The position numbers and the translations under genes were made by a program. A model generated the notes under the pieces. The model saw nothing but the letters and a program-made list of their open reading frames with translations. It did no database searches and was not told the DNA's origin. Source: Sphingomonas sp. Leaf242 (GTDB taxonomy: Bacteria > Pseudomonadota > Alphaproteobacteria > Sphingomonadales > Sphingomonadaceae). From it: 64,000 bases of DNA. Positions 26,938-37,730 of this stretch are shown in pieces; the first letter of the stretch is position 1; each line of letters starts with the position of its first letter. The stretch spans positions 671,784-735,783 of the forward strand of contig NZ_LMLW01000007.1 of NCBI RefSeq assembly GCF_001422045.1. Reading direction: 5' to 3'.

Positions 26938-29900
26938 CGCTGGGCGGTGACGATCGGCGCGCGCACCGGTTGGTTAAGCGGTTGCCCAGCCGGCGGCGAC
27001 AGCATCGTCTTGCTGCCGTCACCGACGAGGAAATACGGCGCCCAGTAAAAGGGGTGCGAATAGGTCGGCTGGCGGATCAGGTCGCGCTGCGCCTCCTGGA
27101 GCGCGACCCCGATCGTCTTGGTCCGTGCTGCGCCATAAAACACCTTGATGAACTCCTCGCTCTCGCGCTCGGCCGACACCTGCCAATAGGTCGCGAGCAC
27201 CGATCGCGCATTCGCGGTCAGGAACGCGCGGACCAGCCCTTCGAGCGTCGAACCCGACTCCTCCTGACCGGACCGACGCGCGAGTTCCTGATCGCGGACT
27301 CCGCTCGCGGTATCGCAGGCCGAAAGCACGACGAGATTGGCGTCGAGATGCAGCCCGGCGATCTCCGAGAAGCTCAGCAAGCCGTCCGACTCCGCATCGC
27401 CGAACGACGTGACCAGCGCAGGCGGCGACATCGCGCAGCCCCATTGTCCTTCCTCGAGACCATGCGTCGCGAAGTGCAGCACCTCATACTGATCGAGATC
27501 GGCGCGTGCCTCGACGCCGGTATCGCTGAACGCCGCGCCGGTCATCTGCGGCGCGCCCGGCACGCCCAGCGCATCGGACGCGACGGTCAGTTCGTGATCG
27601 CTGATCGGCCTGATCGCCTGCGACAGCATGCCGAGCTGGCCGGCGCCGACCGTGCAGCCGAAGCCGACCTTGATCATCCGCCCCGCCTCGCCGAGCCCGA
27701 ACGCGGTCGGACGGTGCTGGCCGAACCCGAGAAACGGATTGCGCGCGCGAGACGGCGGCAGCGCGCGTGCCACCAGGAACGATCTGGGCGACAGCGCCGT
27801 CGAGATCGCGGTGTCCGCTGCGAGGAACGCAGTGCGCGAGAAATCGAACGGCGTCTCGCGCACCGCCGCCTTGTCATAGCGCTTGACCAGCACACCCGCG
27901 GGCAGCCGTTCGAGCGGACCCGACGGATCGACGACGAGCGCCCGTGCCGATGCCAGGATCGGCTCGGCCGGCCCCGCGATCAGGCGGAACAGCGCATAGG
28001 CGGCCGCGTCGTCGAACGGCACGAGCTTGCCCTGCGACAACGCCCCGTCGATCGACCCGCGAACCTGCGACGCCAGTGCGTCGACCGCCTGCTTCGACGC
28101 AGCGTCGGCTGCGACCGCGTAGATATAAGTCCGGTCCGCACTCACGATCATGCCGTAGATCCGGCGATTGAGCGTCGTCAGCTTCAGGAACACCTCGCCG
28201 GGCTTCAACGCCGCGCGCACCGCCTCGATCGTGACAGGCTGATCGTCGACCGTCCGATAGCGCGGATCACTGGCGAGCTTCGCCTCCACATCGAGCAGCC
28301 GTTGTTCGGCGGCGGCGCGCGCGGCGCCCAGATCGCTCGACGGGGTTTTCACATCGGCGTTGGCGCCGGGCACGGCCACATCACTCGATTTCGCCGAGAT
28401 CGCATAGCGAAGCCGCGTGACCTCGCGCTCCAGTTCGCCGCGTTCGCGGACGAGCGCACCGGTGGCAGGATCCGCGGTCACCACCGTCTGCAGCTGGCTG
28501 ACCTGCCGCGCGATCGCCGGCTCGCCGGTCGCCTGCACCGCACGGAAGAACCGGGCGAACGTATCCGCCTGCGGCGTGGTCGCGGCCTCCCGGACCAGCA
28601 GGTCGAGATATTCCTCCATGCCGTTCGACGTCGCCAGCGTGTCGACATCGGCATCGATCATCGCGTCGATCGCGTGGGCATATTCGGTCCGCACCGCCGC
28701 CCGTGGCGCGCTGGTGCGCGCGAACAGGCTGGCGCGTTCCAGTTCGGCTTGCGCAATTGCGGGCTCGGCACCGGTGCCGCCGGTCGCCAGCGCGCCGCGC
28801 TTGAGGTTGACCAGCGCGGAATCGAACGCATCGAGCGCCGCCCCCGACTTGCCTGCCCGCGCGAGCAGGCGCGCGCGTTGCCGCTCGATCCGCGCGCTCA
28901 GCCACAGGATTTGCGACGGATTGATCCGCTCGTTCTCGAGCGGGCGATAGGACCGCGCCGCCGCGTCGATCGCGGCGAGCGATCCCGCATCGTCGCCCAG
29001 CGCCAGCCGCGCGACGCTGAGCGCCCATTTCGCCTGGATATCGAGCACCAGCTGCGCCAGGTCGGCGGTATCGGGGACAGCGATCGCGCTGACGGCATCG
29101 GCAGCGTTCGAGCGCGGCTGGTTCAACTGGCGCAGCGTCGCTGGATCCAGCAGCGGATCCTTCGCGGCAACCGCCGCACCGGTCGACTGGCTCAGCATGT
29201 CGGCGGCTTCGCGGAAAGCATGCCGGTTGATCAGGTCGAGTGCGCGGTACGCATCGCGCTTGCGCATCAGGAACAGCGACCGGTTGGCGGGCGACGCCGC
29301 CATGACCGCATCGGCCTCGTCGAAATGCTCCTTGGCCGCGTCGTTGAAGCGGATGTTCGAATCGGCCAGCCCGGCCTCGAGCAACAGGTCGACGCGCATC
29401 GCCGGATCGGCGGTGCTCGATACGCGGCTGAGCGCGTCGTTCAGCACGCGCGACGCTTCGACATGGAGGCCACGGTGGTTGAAGCCGATACCCTCGCCGA
29501 GCGCGGTCGCGGGATCGAACACGCCTGCGGTGGTCGTGGTCGACGCCACTGACGAGGTCGTGCGCCCCGGCGCGACCCCAGCGAGATCGATCGTCGGCGC
29601 GATCGGCCGCATCGCGTCCGCGCTCGGCCGCTTCGTGCCCGACAGAATCGCAACCGCTTCCTCGAGCTGCCCGAGCAGCGACGGCGGCGCATCCGCGACC
29701 AGCATCGTCTCGCCCACCGGCATGTCGATCCGGATCGTCGCGGTCCCCAGCGCGCGGTCGTTGCAGCGCCTGACCTGCACCGCACCGGCCGCGATCGTCA
29801 TCGGCGAGACCGGTCCGCAGTCGAGCACCGCATCGATCGGTTTCATCGCCGCCGCGGTTGCCGGGACGATGCGGATGCTGCCGACCGGACGACTGGCGGT

Positions 29901-30125
29901 GACGCCGCGACAGGTGATCGCATAGGCCCGCGCGAACGGATCGGGCACGGCAGGATCGGACCAGTTGCGCGACGCGACGCAAGGCTCGCCGCTCGGGTTG
30001 CGACCGAGGGTGACGACGTCCGGTCGGTCTGGCGCGCGCACCGTCGCACACGATGCCAACAACATGGCAACGCTCGTCAGAGCGGCGCCCGCCACAAGAC
30101 GCGGGCGCGCCATCGATCGGATCAC
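26934..30125 (-). CDS. Lipoprotein with C-terminal CHAT (caspase-like) protease domain
   Basis: 1063 residues from the GTG at 30125 (AAGGAG ribosome site, GTGA overlap with tpsA). The N-terminus is a lipoprotein signal with lipobox LASC (about residue 25), so the protein is anchored on the periplasmic face or exported. The middle is helical with tetratricopeptide-like stretches (about residues 200-500) and a coiled-coil portion. The C-terminal CHAT domain has the catalytic pair HFATHG (His888) and VLSACDTASG (Cys937). CHAT proteases are related to caspases and separases and cut partner proteins. Its coupling to tpsA suggests processing of the TpsA exoprotein or another operon partner, which is inference. 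Confidence 0.92.
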   Translation of the reverse strand: MIRSMARPRLVAGAALTSVAMLLASCATVRAPDRPDVVTLGRNPSGEPCVASRNWSDPAVPDPFARAYAITCRGVTASRPVGSIRIVPATAAAMKPIDAVLDCGPVSPMTIAAGAVQVRRCNDRALGTATIRIDMPVGETMLVADAPPSLLGQLEEAVAILSGTKRPSADAMRPIAPTIDLAGVAPGRTTSSVASTTTTAGVFDPATALGEGIGFNHRGLHVEASRVLNDALSRVSSTADPAMRVDLLLEAGLADSNIRFNDAAKEHFDEADAVMAASPANRSLFLMRKRDAYRALDLINRHAFREAADMLSQSTGAAVAAKDPLLDPATLRQLNQPRSNAADAVSAIAVPDTADLAQLVLDIQAKWALSVARLALGDDAGSLAAIDAAARSYRPLENERINPSQILWLSARIERQRARLLARAGKSGAALDAFDSALVNLKRGALATGGTGAEPAIAQAELERASLFARTSAPRAAVRTEYAHAIDAMIDADVDTLATSNGMEEYLDLLVREAATTPQADTFARFFRAVQATGEPAIARQVSQLQTVVTADPATGALVRERGELEREVTRLRYAISAKSSDVAVPGANADVKTPSSDLGAARAAAEQRLLDVEAKLASDPRYRTVDDQPVTIEAVRAALKPGEVFLKLTTLNRRIYGMIVSADRTYIYAVAADAASKQAVDALASQVRGSIDGALSQGKLVPFDDAAAYALFRLIAGPAEPILASARALVVDPSGPLERLPAGVLVKRYDKAAVRETPFDFSRTAFLAADTAISTALSPRSFLVARALPPSRARNPFLGFGQHRPTAFGLGEAGRMIKVGFGCTVGAGQLGMLSQAIRPISDHELTVASDALGVPGAPQMTGAAFSDTGVEARADLDQYEVLHFATHGLEEGQWGCAMSPPALVTSFGDAESDGLLSFSEIAGLHLDANLVVLSACDTASGVRDQELARRSGQEESGSTLEGLVRAFLTANARSVLATYWQVSAERESEEFIKVFYGAARTKTIGVALQEAQRDLIRQPTYSHPFYWAPYFLVGDGSKTMLSPPAGQPLNQPVRAPIVTAQR

Positions 30126-33100
30126 TTGCACGACTCCTTCTTGCCGACGACGCAGCCATCGGTATCGGGCTTCGGCGCCAGTGCCGCCAGCCCGGTCAGC
30201 AGTTCCTCGTTCGAGCCGCCGACAAGCGGATCGAACGGCACCGTCAGATCGGCGACCGATCCGAACAGATCGGCCTGGCTCGCGGAGAACACCTGCAAAG
30301 TCGGCTGGATCACGATCGCGGTGAGACAACCCGCGCCCGATCCTACGACGCAGCCGTTGATCCGGGTAGCGGAGACGTTGGCGTTCCCTAGCGCCACGGC
30401 GTCCGGCCCCAACAGCGCCGCCGCGGTCGCGCCGACGCCGTTGATCGTGCCGAATGCGGCAAAGGTGTTCGACGCGGTGGTCGGGCGCAGGCTGAGCGCC
30501 GGATTAACCGGTGCGGTAGGCGTGCCGCCCAGGACGATACCCGTGTTGGTGCGCGCGACGCCGGTGTTCTGGAACAGCGCATAGTCGCCGTAGCGCACCG
30601 TCAGGCTGCGTGCCGACACCGTCGTCGGCGCGGACGGATCATAGGTGCCGCCGCCGAGATTGGCGTTGTAGAGCGCCGAATTGGCGTTCCCGACCAGGCC
30701 CGCAACGACCTGCGTGACGGTGGCATCGTCGTTCAGCAGGTTGAGGAAACCCGCGCCCAGCCCGACCGCGATCCGGTTGCCGCGCAGATCCAGATCGGCG
30801 GTATCGAACAACAGACGCCCGCCCGCCGTGCTGGTCGCCGCGACGTGGATCGCGGACGCAGTATCGGTCTCCGAGGTGGTCGTGCCACCGAACCGGAACA
30901 TCCGCCCCGCCCCCGCACCACTGACGACGCCGTCGATCGTCATCCGCCCGGTCCCCAATACGTCGACCGTGCGGCGGCCCGCATCGGCGCCGAACGCCAG
31001 CGTGCCGATCTCGACCGCGCCCGCGCCCTGCCGGAAGGTCAGCGCATCGGCCTCGACCAGCTTGATCTCGGCATCGGACAATTGGAAGCCATCCGCGGCG
31101 GTGCCGTCGCCGAGCCGTAGCGCGCTGGTATCGCCCGTACGGTTCTCGAACCCGACCGCGGCGGCGCGCTGGATACCCGACAGCCGGGCGTCGCTTGCCT
31201 TGATCGTCAGGCTCGGCCCGGCGATCATCTGGCCGAGCGTCGCGATCCCGACCGCGTCGATCGTCGCGGCACCGCTGGTGCGGCTCGACGCGAGCGACAC
31301 GTCGCCACCGCCGGTCACCGACAGCGCGCCACCGGTATCGATCGCGCCCGTCACCAACGCGGCCCCCGCCTTCAGACTGGTATCGCCACCTGCCCTCAGC
31401 GCCTGCGCGGTCAGCCCGTTGGTCGCGGTCAGCGACAGCGTACTCCCCGCGGTAGCGTCGCCCACCGTCAACGCGGTGCGCGCCTGCACCAGCAACGCGC
31501 GGGCGGCACTCAGCCCGCCCGACGCCCGGACATCGCTGCCGCCGATCGTCGCACTGCCTGCCGAGGTCGCCCCCGCCAGCGTTACCGCGCGGTCGCCGGT
31601 CACGGTGAGATCGCCGGCCGTGCTCGCCAACGTCGCGCCGGCCCCGGTGCGCCCACCGATATCGCCCGCCGCCTTGAGCGTGAGGGCGCTCGCGGTCGCC
31701 GTGTCGAGCCGGATACCGCCGCCGGCCGCGGTAATCGCGCCAGCACCCTTTGCGCCAAACTCACCGATAGCCACCGCGCCGCTCGCTGTGGCTGTTGCCG
31801 CGCCGCCAGCGACAAGCCGGGTGATGGCAATGTCGCCCGCGCGCGCCGTCGCCGTCACATCGCCCGTGTCGGACGTCAGCCCGGCCAGCGTAACCGCCTG
31901 TCCGACAACCGACGCCACTCCGTTCACCGCATAGGTACCACCTGAAACGCCACCGCCAGCATCCACCGCCAGTGCGCCCGCTGTCAGGCCATTTACCGTA
32001 ACCGCGCCGGTTCCGATCAGCGTCGCGAGGCCGCCGGCCGTCACTCGTCCGATCGCCAGGTCGCCGCCGGTCGCGTTGGCGGTCAGCGATCCCTGCGTCG
32101 TCGTGACCCCGGTCAGCGCGATCGACTGCCCAGTCAGCGATGCCATACCCGTCGTCGTAAAGTCGCCACCCGACAGTGCACCGCCCGCCGTGGCGGTCAG
32201 CGTATTCGCCGTCAGGCCGCCGATCGCGATCGCACCGGGTGCGGTGAGTGTTGCGCCGCCCCCTGCAACGAGCCGATCGATCGCAATGCCGTCCCGTAGA
32301 GCCGTCGCAGTGATGCTCCCGGTCTCGGACGTGAGACCCGCAAGCCGGATCGATTGCCCGGCAACCGACGTCGCGTCCTTGATGGCGTAGGTTCCGCCCG
32401 TGACCGTACCGCCCGCGTCGAGCCTCAGCGCATTCGCCGTGATCGATCGGACACCGATCGCACCGGGTGCGGTGAGCGTCGCGGTGCTACCCGCCGCGAC
32501 CGTGGCGATCACGATGTCGCCGGTGCGCGCAGCCGCGCTGGTCGATCCGAGACTAGCGGTGAGGCTGGTCAGTCCGATACTGCCCGCCGCCACGCTGTTA
32601 TCCCCGCGCGACGCGTACGCGCCACCCGCCAGCACGCCGCTTGCGTCCACCGCGAAGGTATCCGCGGTGATCGACCCGACCCTGATCGCGCCTGCCGCCG
32701 TCGACAATCGCGTCGCCTGCGTCGTCGTCACAGCATCGATCGCGAGATCGCCCGCCGACAATGCGATTCCCAGATTCGCCGCGCGGATCGTACCGGCCGT
32801 GAACGCCGCGTCATTGGCAAACAGCGTCGAGACCGAACGGCTGCCATCCGCGGCCGTCGCGATGCCGCCGACGAGCCCGGCATCGATATCGCCGAGCGTC
32901 ACGGTCTTACCCGATCCCGCGCGCAACCCCAGCGCGCCACCGTTGCGGACGGAAATGCGCGAGCCGAGCAGGTCAATCGCGCCCGCCGCATCGAGCAACA
33001 TCGCATCGCCCGCGACGCCGTTGCCGCTGTTCGCGATCAACACAAGCCTATCGCCTGCGCCGATATTGCCACTGGTGGCGGTGATCTCGATACGGCCGCC

Positions 33101-36100
33101 CGCTTCCTGCGTAACGTTGCGCCCCAGCAAGACCGTCCCGCCGGTGACCAGATAATTGGCCCCCGCCAGGATAGCGCCAGGCGATGCGGCGACGCCTGCC
33201 GCGCTCAACACGATGTCGCCGCTCGCGGAGCCGCTGTCGAGCCGCGCATCGCCGGCCGTCGAAGCCAGGTTGGCGCTGCCGCCCGACACTGTGACCGCCC
33301 CCACCGACAGGTCGTCGCCGCGCGCGAGCGCGCCGATCCCGGTGACGGCGGTCAGATCGCCGGTCACGAGCTTTCCCGACACGGCCTCGAGCGTTATCGC
33401 ACCGGTGGCACTGGTCAGGTCGCCGACCCGAAGCGAGCCGCCGGTCAGGTTGATAGCGCCGCTACTCCGGATCGCGCCGCCGGTGATCGCACCGCCCGAG
33501 TTTGCCGCGACCGACAGTCCGCGGATGCCGCCGAACGACAGCCCATCGGTGCTGGTCAGCGTGACCGCATCGCTCGCGTCGATCAGGCCGCCGACCGAGA
33601 CCGCGCCCGATGCGCGGAGGTCGACCAACCCGGCCTTGATCCCGTTGCGGATAGTGAGATCGCCGCTGTCCGCGAACAGCTTGACGAGGTTGGTACCCAC
33701 ACTGATCGAACCGATGTCGATCGTATCCGCGCGCAACGAGACCGGACCGCCCGTCAGCGCGCCCAGCCGCACCGCGCGCCCGACGTCCACCGTATAGCCG
33801 CCATCGACGCCGGTATTGAGCTCGATCGTCGTACCCGGCAGGTACCCGGTGACGTCGCCATTGGGGGCGCTGAGCGAGAGGCTGCTGCCGGTGCTGGTGA
33901 TGAACGGTGCGCGGATGTCGCGCGTCGAGGCGATCGTGACCTTGCCGACCGCGGTGAGACCGTTGACGATCAGCACATCCGCCGGATTGGTCAGCGTCGC
34001 CAGATCAGCCGTACCCCCGGCATCGACGCTATTGAGGCGGATCTCGCCGACCGAGTTGATCGTCAGGTTGGATTTCGTGGTGATCGCGCCGGTCGCGACC
34101 CCGCCGATGCCGTCGGTCGCGGTGATCGTCACCGGTCCGCTCGCATCGATCAGTCCCCCGGCGATACCCGTTGCGGAGGTGCCGACCGATCGAAGATCGA
34201 CTGTGTTGGCATCGATCGCGCGGTAATCGATCCGCGATCCCGACACGGCCAGGTCGCCGCTGACCGCCGCTTTGCCGAAATTGACCCCGCCGTCCACCGC
34301 TGTGATCGCCAACCCGCCCGACGAGACCGAAACGTCGCCGAGACGGATTCCCGCCGCGCCGCCGGTGATCGACAGGCCATCGACGACTGCGATGTCGCCC
34401 ACCGTCAGCGCCCCGGTCAGCGGTTGCCCCGCATTGAACACCAGCGATCGACCGTTGACGTCGCCCAGCGTGATCGCGTTCGCGCCGCCATCGATGGTGA
34501 CCGCGCCCTGCTGAGCCGGACCACCATTGATCACGCTGTTCGCCGCGAACCCGATTCCACCGGTTGCCGACAACGCAAGCGATTGCGCCGTTCGGCCATC
34601 GCTTCCCGATGTCAGCGAAAGTCCGGACGCGCCGGTCAGCGTGCCGGCCGTCGCGGCAATCGAGACCGCGCCCACCGCCGCCTGCACGCCGCCGAGCGTG
34701 ACCGACCCGCCCGAAACACGGTAATCGCCACCTGCGGTCACCGCGCCCAGCAAGCGCGCCGCACCGACATTCGCCACGACAGTCACGGGGCCGGCCGTCG
34801 CGCTCAACGCTCCCGCGACGTCGACATCGCCACCGGTCGACGTCAGCGTCACGCCCGTGACGCCGCGTGCCGATGCGATCCGCAGATTTCCCGCCGCCAC
34901 GGCGGTGACGGCGTCGGGGGTGCTGATCGCACCCGTCGTCAGGGTCGCCGAGGAGGTCAACGTCACAACCCCGCCGGCGGTCAGCGCACCGGTCGCAAGC
35001 CCCGCACCAGACAACGACAAGGGGCCGGTGAGCGTGGCGTTACCGAGCGAGAGCGCGGATGTACGCGTGAGACCGCTGGTCGCGGTATCGGTACCGACCG
35101 CGCCGAGCAGGTTGCGCGCAACGACGTTGCCGAGCGCGACACTGCCCTCCGCGACGCCGGAGCGGATCACGACGTCCGATTGCGAGGCCGACCCACCCCT
35201 GAGCGTCGTTCCCGGCGCGAAGGCGATCGCGCCATTCGTCGTGTCGGCGATCGCAAGCTCGAGCGCTTCGCTGCCCGCACCGTCCGAATTGGACTGCAAG
35301 GTCAGCCGGTCGAGCCCGATTATGCCCCCCGCACCCCCGCTGATCGTCACCGCGCCTCGGGCGGCCTGCGAGACGACGCCGATCGGTCCGGATCCCGTCG
35401 TTCCCAGCGAAACCGAGCCGCCGTTGACCGCATAGTTGCGTCCCGCCGTAACGGTGCCCGAGACGATCGCGGCCGATCCCCCCGCGTCGACAATGACGTC
35501 GTTGCTGCCGGTCAAACTGCCCGCCGTCGCACCGCCGCTGCCCGTCAGTCGAAGAACACCGCCGTTCGCAGTGCCGCTGGCTACCGTTACCGCGCCGTTG
35601 GCCGCGGTCGCGCTCAAGGCACCACCGGCGGTCAGGCGTACGCCGTTGGGCGCAATCCCCGCAATGCCCCCGCTCGTCGCGACGAGCGTGAGATCGCCGT
35701 TCGTGCTTGTCACGGCGTTCAGCCCCAGACTCGCGCCGGTGAGCGTTACCGTATTCGCAGCGGTGATCGCCCCGGACGAGGTGAACGCGCCACCAGCCGT
35801 TGCGGTGAGACCACCAGTTGCCCTCACCGCGCCGCCATAGGTCTGCGCGCCGCTGGTAACGACGCTGATGTCGCGTGCGCCGACCGCGCCGCCGATGGCG
35901 GTGGACTCGGCGGTCGCTGCGGTCGTTCCGATCGTCAAAGTGCCACCGGCGGTTACCGGGCCTGTCACCCTGAAGGCGCCATCGCGCGCGATCGTAATGT
36001 TGCTGGACGCTCCCCGACTGACGAGGCCGCTCGACACCGTAGTTGCGCCACTCCCGTTCAGCGCGATGTCGCCGCTCGCATCGACTGCCGCCAGGCCCAT

Positions 36101-37696
36101 CGCGCCGGTGCCGTTCAGCGTAACGGCGCCCCCTGATGTCAGCACGCCGGCGGTCAAGCTGCCTCCCGAACTCAGCGACAACGCCGACCGCGTGGTCACA
36201 TCGCCAAGGTCCAGCGGGCCGCCGATCGACAGTCCGTTGGTGTAAGCGCCACCGCCGACTGCGCCGAGCAGACCGCGTGCCGACACGTCTCCGAGCGATA
36301 TCGCGTTGCCCGCCACCCCGACGCCGATCCGGACGTCGGAGTCGAGGTTAGGACCGCCCTCGATCGACGAGCCCTTGGCGAAGACGATATCACCGCCTGC
36401 CGCGCCAGCTGTCGACAGCGTCATCAAGTTGTTGCCCGCACCATTCGCGTTGGCGCGAAGCGTCAGTCCAGCGCCGCCGGACAAGGTCCCATTGGTTGAG
36501 GTAATGTCGACCACGTCGACCGCCGACTGCACGACCGACGTCGAGCGCCCCAGCGTGACGCCGGTCCCGGCGACGCGGTAGTCATTGCCTGCCGTGACCG
36601 CGCCCGCCACGCTGGCGAGCCCCCCGGCGTTGACGACGACGTCGCCGCCCGACCGCAGCGCGCCGGTCAGCGCCACCGCACCGTTCGCGGTCAGCGTCAC
36701 ATCGTCGTTGATCGCACGCCATGCGCCAGACCCGCCGATGCCGACCACACCACCGGTCTCGGTCGCCGTGCTGCCCACGGTCACGCCGTTACCGCTGCGT
36801 CCCGCCGACAACACGATGCCGTTGTCGCCGTTCGAGGCGCTGGTGACGGATGCATCGACGCTGAGCAGGGCATCGGTGACGTTCGCCTTGGAAGCGAGCG
36901 CGAACACGACGTTCCGGCCGCTGACCGACCCGGTCACGAGCTGGCTGGTGCCGCCGACCGACGTTCCCTTGTCCAACGTCACCGACAAGGGACTGCCAGC
37001 GGCGTAGTTCAGCGTTACGTCGGTCGCGGTAACGAAAGCAACGTCCTGATTGCCCGCAGTCAGCGTGCCAGCCGAAGTAATCTTGGGCGCGACCATGATC
37101 AGCCCGCGGTTGCCGCTCGACAGCGTGATCGTCGCGCCCGACTGGACGCGGATATCGCCGGCGGTGCCGCCTTCTTTGCCGAGGCCGTAGCTGCCGCCGA
37201 GATCGTTACCGGCGAGAAAATTCGCCTGATCGGGCTTCAACGTCGTCAGGACGAGCGACCCGGTGTTGATCTTGGCGCCCGATCCCACGAGGATGCCGTT
37301 GGGATTGAACACCCACACCGCGACGTTCGCATCGGACTTGAGCGTGCCGAGGATCTGCGTGCCGGCCAGCGATCCCGACACGTCGCGGTTGAGTACGGCG
37401 ATGTTGCGCGCAAGCGCCACCCCCCGACCGTCGGTGAACTCCGCCGTCGCTCCCGTCGGCACATTGAAGCCGTTCCAGTCGATCACCGTGCTGGTGGCCT
37501 TGAGATCGACCGACAAGGTCGAGCCCGAGCGCGTCACGGTCGGGTTGCCGCCGCCGGGCGACGTCATCACCGCCCTCACGTCACTCGCCCTGGGCAGCGC
37601 CTGCGCCCATCCGACCGCGGGTACACAGCCGCTTGCGAGCACGGTGCTGATCGCCAGCGTGCGGCGGATATGGCGACGGTATAATGGGATGGACAT
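30122..37696 (-). CDS. TpsA exoprotein, filamentous-haemagglutinin type
   Basis: 2524 residues with ATG at 37696 behind GGGGAG. An extended signal peptide ends near GWAQA. The TPS secretion domain follows: VIDWNGFNVPTGATAEF, NRDVSGS, and the NPNGI motif in WVFNPNGILVGSGAKI (about residues 130-145), the key recognition motif for TpsB. The rest is low-complexity Gly/Ala/Thr-rich beta-helix repeat. No toxin or adhesin domain is recognised at the C-terminus; instead two Cys pairs occur, GCVVGSGAGC and, at the extreme end, GCVVGKKESCK. It is exported by the TpsB encoded just upstream and likely forms a surface fibre. Confidence 0.93.
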   Translation of the reverse strand: MSIPLYRRHIRRTLAISTVLASGCVPAVGWAQALPRASDVRAVMTSPGGGNPTVTRSGSTLSVDLKATSTVIDWNGFNVPTGATAEFTDGRGVALARNIAVLNRDVSGSLAGTQILGTLKSDANVAVWVFNPNGILVGSGAKINTGSLVLTTLKPDQANFLAGNDLGGSYGLGKEGGTAGDIRVQSGATITLSSGNRGLIMVAPKITSAGTLTAGNQDVAFVTATDVTLNYAAGSPLSVTLDKGTSVGGTSQLVTGSVSGRNVVFALASKANVTDALLSVDASVTSASNGDNGIVLSAGRSGNGVTVGSTATETGGVVGIGGSGAWRAINDDVTLTANGAVALTGALRSGGDVVVNAGGLASVAGAVTAGNDYRVAGTGVTLGRSTSVVQSAVDVVDITSTNGTLSGGAGLTLRANANGAGNNLMTLSTAGAAGGDIVFAKGSSIEGGPNLDSDVRIGVGVAGNAISLGDVSARGLLGAVGGGAYTNGLSIGGPLDLGDVTTRSALSLSSGGSLTAGVLTSGGAVTLNGTGAMGLAAVDASGDIALNGSGATTVSSGLVSRGASSNITIARDGAFRVTGPVTAGGTLTIGTTAATAESTAIGGAVGARDISVVTSGAQTYGGAVRATGGLTATAGGAFTSSGAITAANTVTLTGASLGLNAVTSTNGDLTLVATSGGIAGIAPNGVRLTAGGALSATAANGAVTVASGTANGGVLRLTGSGGATAGSLTGSNDVIVDAGGSAAIVSGTVTAGRNYAVNGGSVSLGTTGSGPIGVVSQAARGAVTISGGAGGIIGLDRLTLQSNSDGAGSEALELAIADTTNGAIAFAPGTTLRGGSASQSDVVIRSGVAEGSVALGNVVARNLLGAVGTDTATSGLTRTSALSLGNATLTGPLSLSGAGLATGALTAGGVVTLTSSATLTTGAISTPDAVTAVAAGNLRIASARGVTGVTLTSTGGDVDVAGALSATAGPVTVVANVGAARLLGAVTAGGDYRVSGGSVTLGGVQAAVGAVSIAATAGTLTGASGLSLTSGSDGRTAQSLALSATGGIGFAANSVINGGPAQQGAVTIDGGANAITLGDVNGRSLVFNAGQPLTGALTVGDIAVVDGLSITGGAAGIRLGDVSVSSGGLAITAVDGGVNFGKAAVSGDLAVSGSRIDYRAIDANTVDLRSVGTSATGIAGGLIDASGPVTITATDGIGGVATGAITTKSNLTINSVGEIRLNSVDAGGTADLATLTNPADVLIVNGLTAVGKVTIASTRDIRAPFITSTGSSLSLSAPNGDVTGYLPGTTIELNTGVDGGYTVDVGRAVRLGALTGGPVSLRADTIDIGSISVGTNLVKLFADSGDLTIRNGIKAGLVDLRASGAVSVGGLIDASDAVTLTSTDGLSFGGIRGLSVAANSGGAITGGAIRSSGAINLTGGSLRVGDLTSATGAITLEAVSGKLVTGDLTAVTGIGALARGDDLSVGAVTVSGGSANLASTAGDARLDSGSASGDIVLSAAGVAASPGAILAGANYLVTGGTVLLGRNVTQEAGGRIEITATSGNIGAGDRLVLIANSGNGVAGDAMLLDAAGAIDLLGSRISVRNGGALGLRAGSGKTVTLGDIDAGLVGGIATAADGSRSVSTLFANDAAFTAGTIRAANLGIALSAGDLAIDAVTTTQATRLSTAAGAIRVGSITADTFAVDASGVLAGGAYASRGDNSVAAGSIGLTSLTASLGSTSAAARTGDIVIATVAAGSTATLTAPGAIGVRSITANALRLDAGGTVTGGTYAIKDATSVAGQSIRLAGLTSETGSITATALRDGIAIDRLVAGGGATLTAPGAIAIGGLTANTLTATAGGALSGGDFTTTGMASLTGQSIALTGVTTTQGSLTANATGGDLAIGRVTAGGLATLIGTGAVTVNGLTAGALAVDAGGGVSGGTYAVNGVASVVGQAVTLAGLTSDTGDVTATARAGDIAITRLVAGGAATATASGAVAIGEFGAKGAGAITAAGGGIRLDTATASALTLKAAGDIGGRTGAGATLASTAGDLTVTGDRAVTLAGATSAGSATIGGSDVRASGGLSAARALLVQARTALTVGDATAGSTLSLTATNGLTAQALRAGGDTSLKAGAALVTGAIDTGGALSVTGGGDVSLASSRTSGAATIDAVGIATLGQMIAGPSLTIKASDARLSGIQRAAAVGFENRTGDTSALRLGDGTAADGFQLSDAEIKLVEADALTFRQGAGAVEIGTLAFGADAGRRTVDVLGTGRMTIDGVVSGAGAGRMFRFGGTTTSETDTASAIHVAATSTAGGRLLFDTADLDLRGNRIAVGLGAGFLNLLNDDATVTQVVAGLVGNANSALYNANLGGGTYDPSAPTTVSARSLTVRYGDYALFQNTGVARTNTGIVLGGTPTAPVNPALSLRPTTASNTFAAFGTINGVGATAAALLGPDAVALGNANVSATRINGCVVGSGAGCLTAIVIQPTLQVFSASQADLFGSVADLTVPFDPLVGGSNEELLTGLAALAPKPDTDGCVVGKKESCK
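31700..32690 (-). repeat. Four ~76-residue tandem repeats in TpsA
   Basis: Within tpsA, four imperfect units with a period of about 228 bases each carry a GG(T/A/D)(Y/F) start, a GQ(S/A)(I/V)xL(A/T)G(L/V)T segment and a GDIAI(T/G)R(L/V)xAGGxAT segment (about residues 1670-2000). The repeat fits a regular beta-helix coil set. Confidence 0.6.
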
Positions 37697-37730
37697 CGAA
37701 GGCTCCCCTAAACTCGGTACGGCGCGCGGG

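Noticed and set aside
30126..30329. Longer in-frame start for the CHAT gene
   Set aside because: It would place the lipoprotein signal in mid-protein; GTG at 30125 has AAGGAG and the GTGA overlap.
31700..32690. Repeats as a CRISPR array
   Set aside because: Units are about 228 bases, imperfect and coding in one frame; no short repeat-spacer structure.
32354..36136. Long open frame on the plus strand across tpsA (over 1200 codons)
   Set aside because: It is the antisense shadow of a Gly/Ala/Thr-rich gene; the translation is Arg/Asp/Ala-rich without any domain, while the minus frame has clear TPS motifs.
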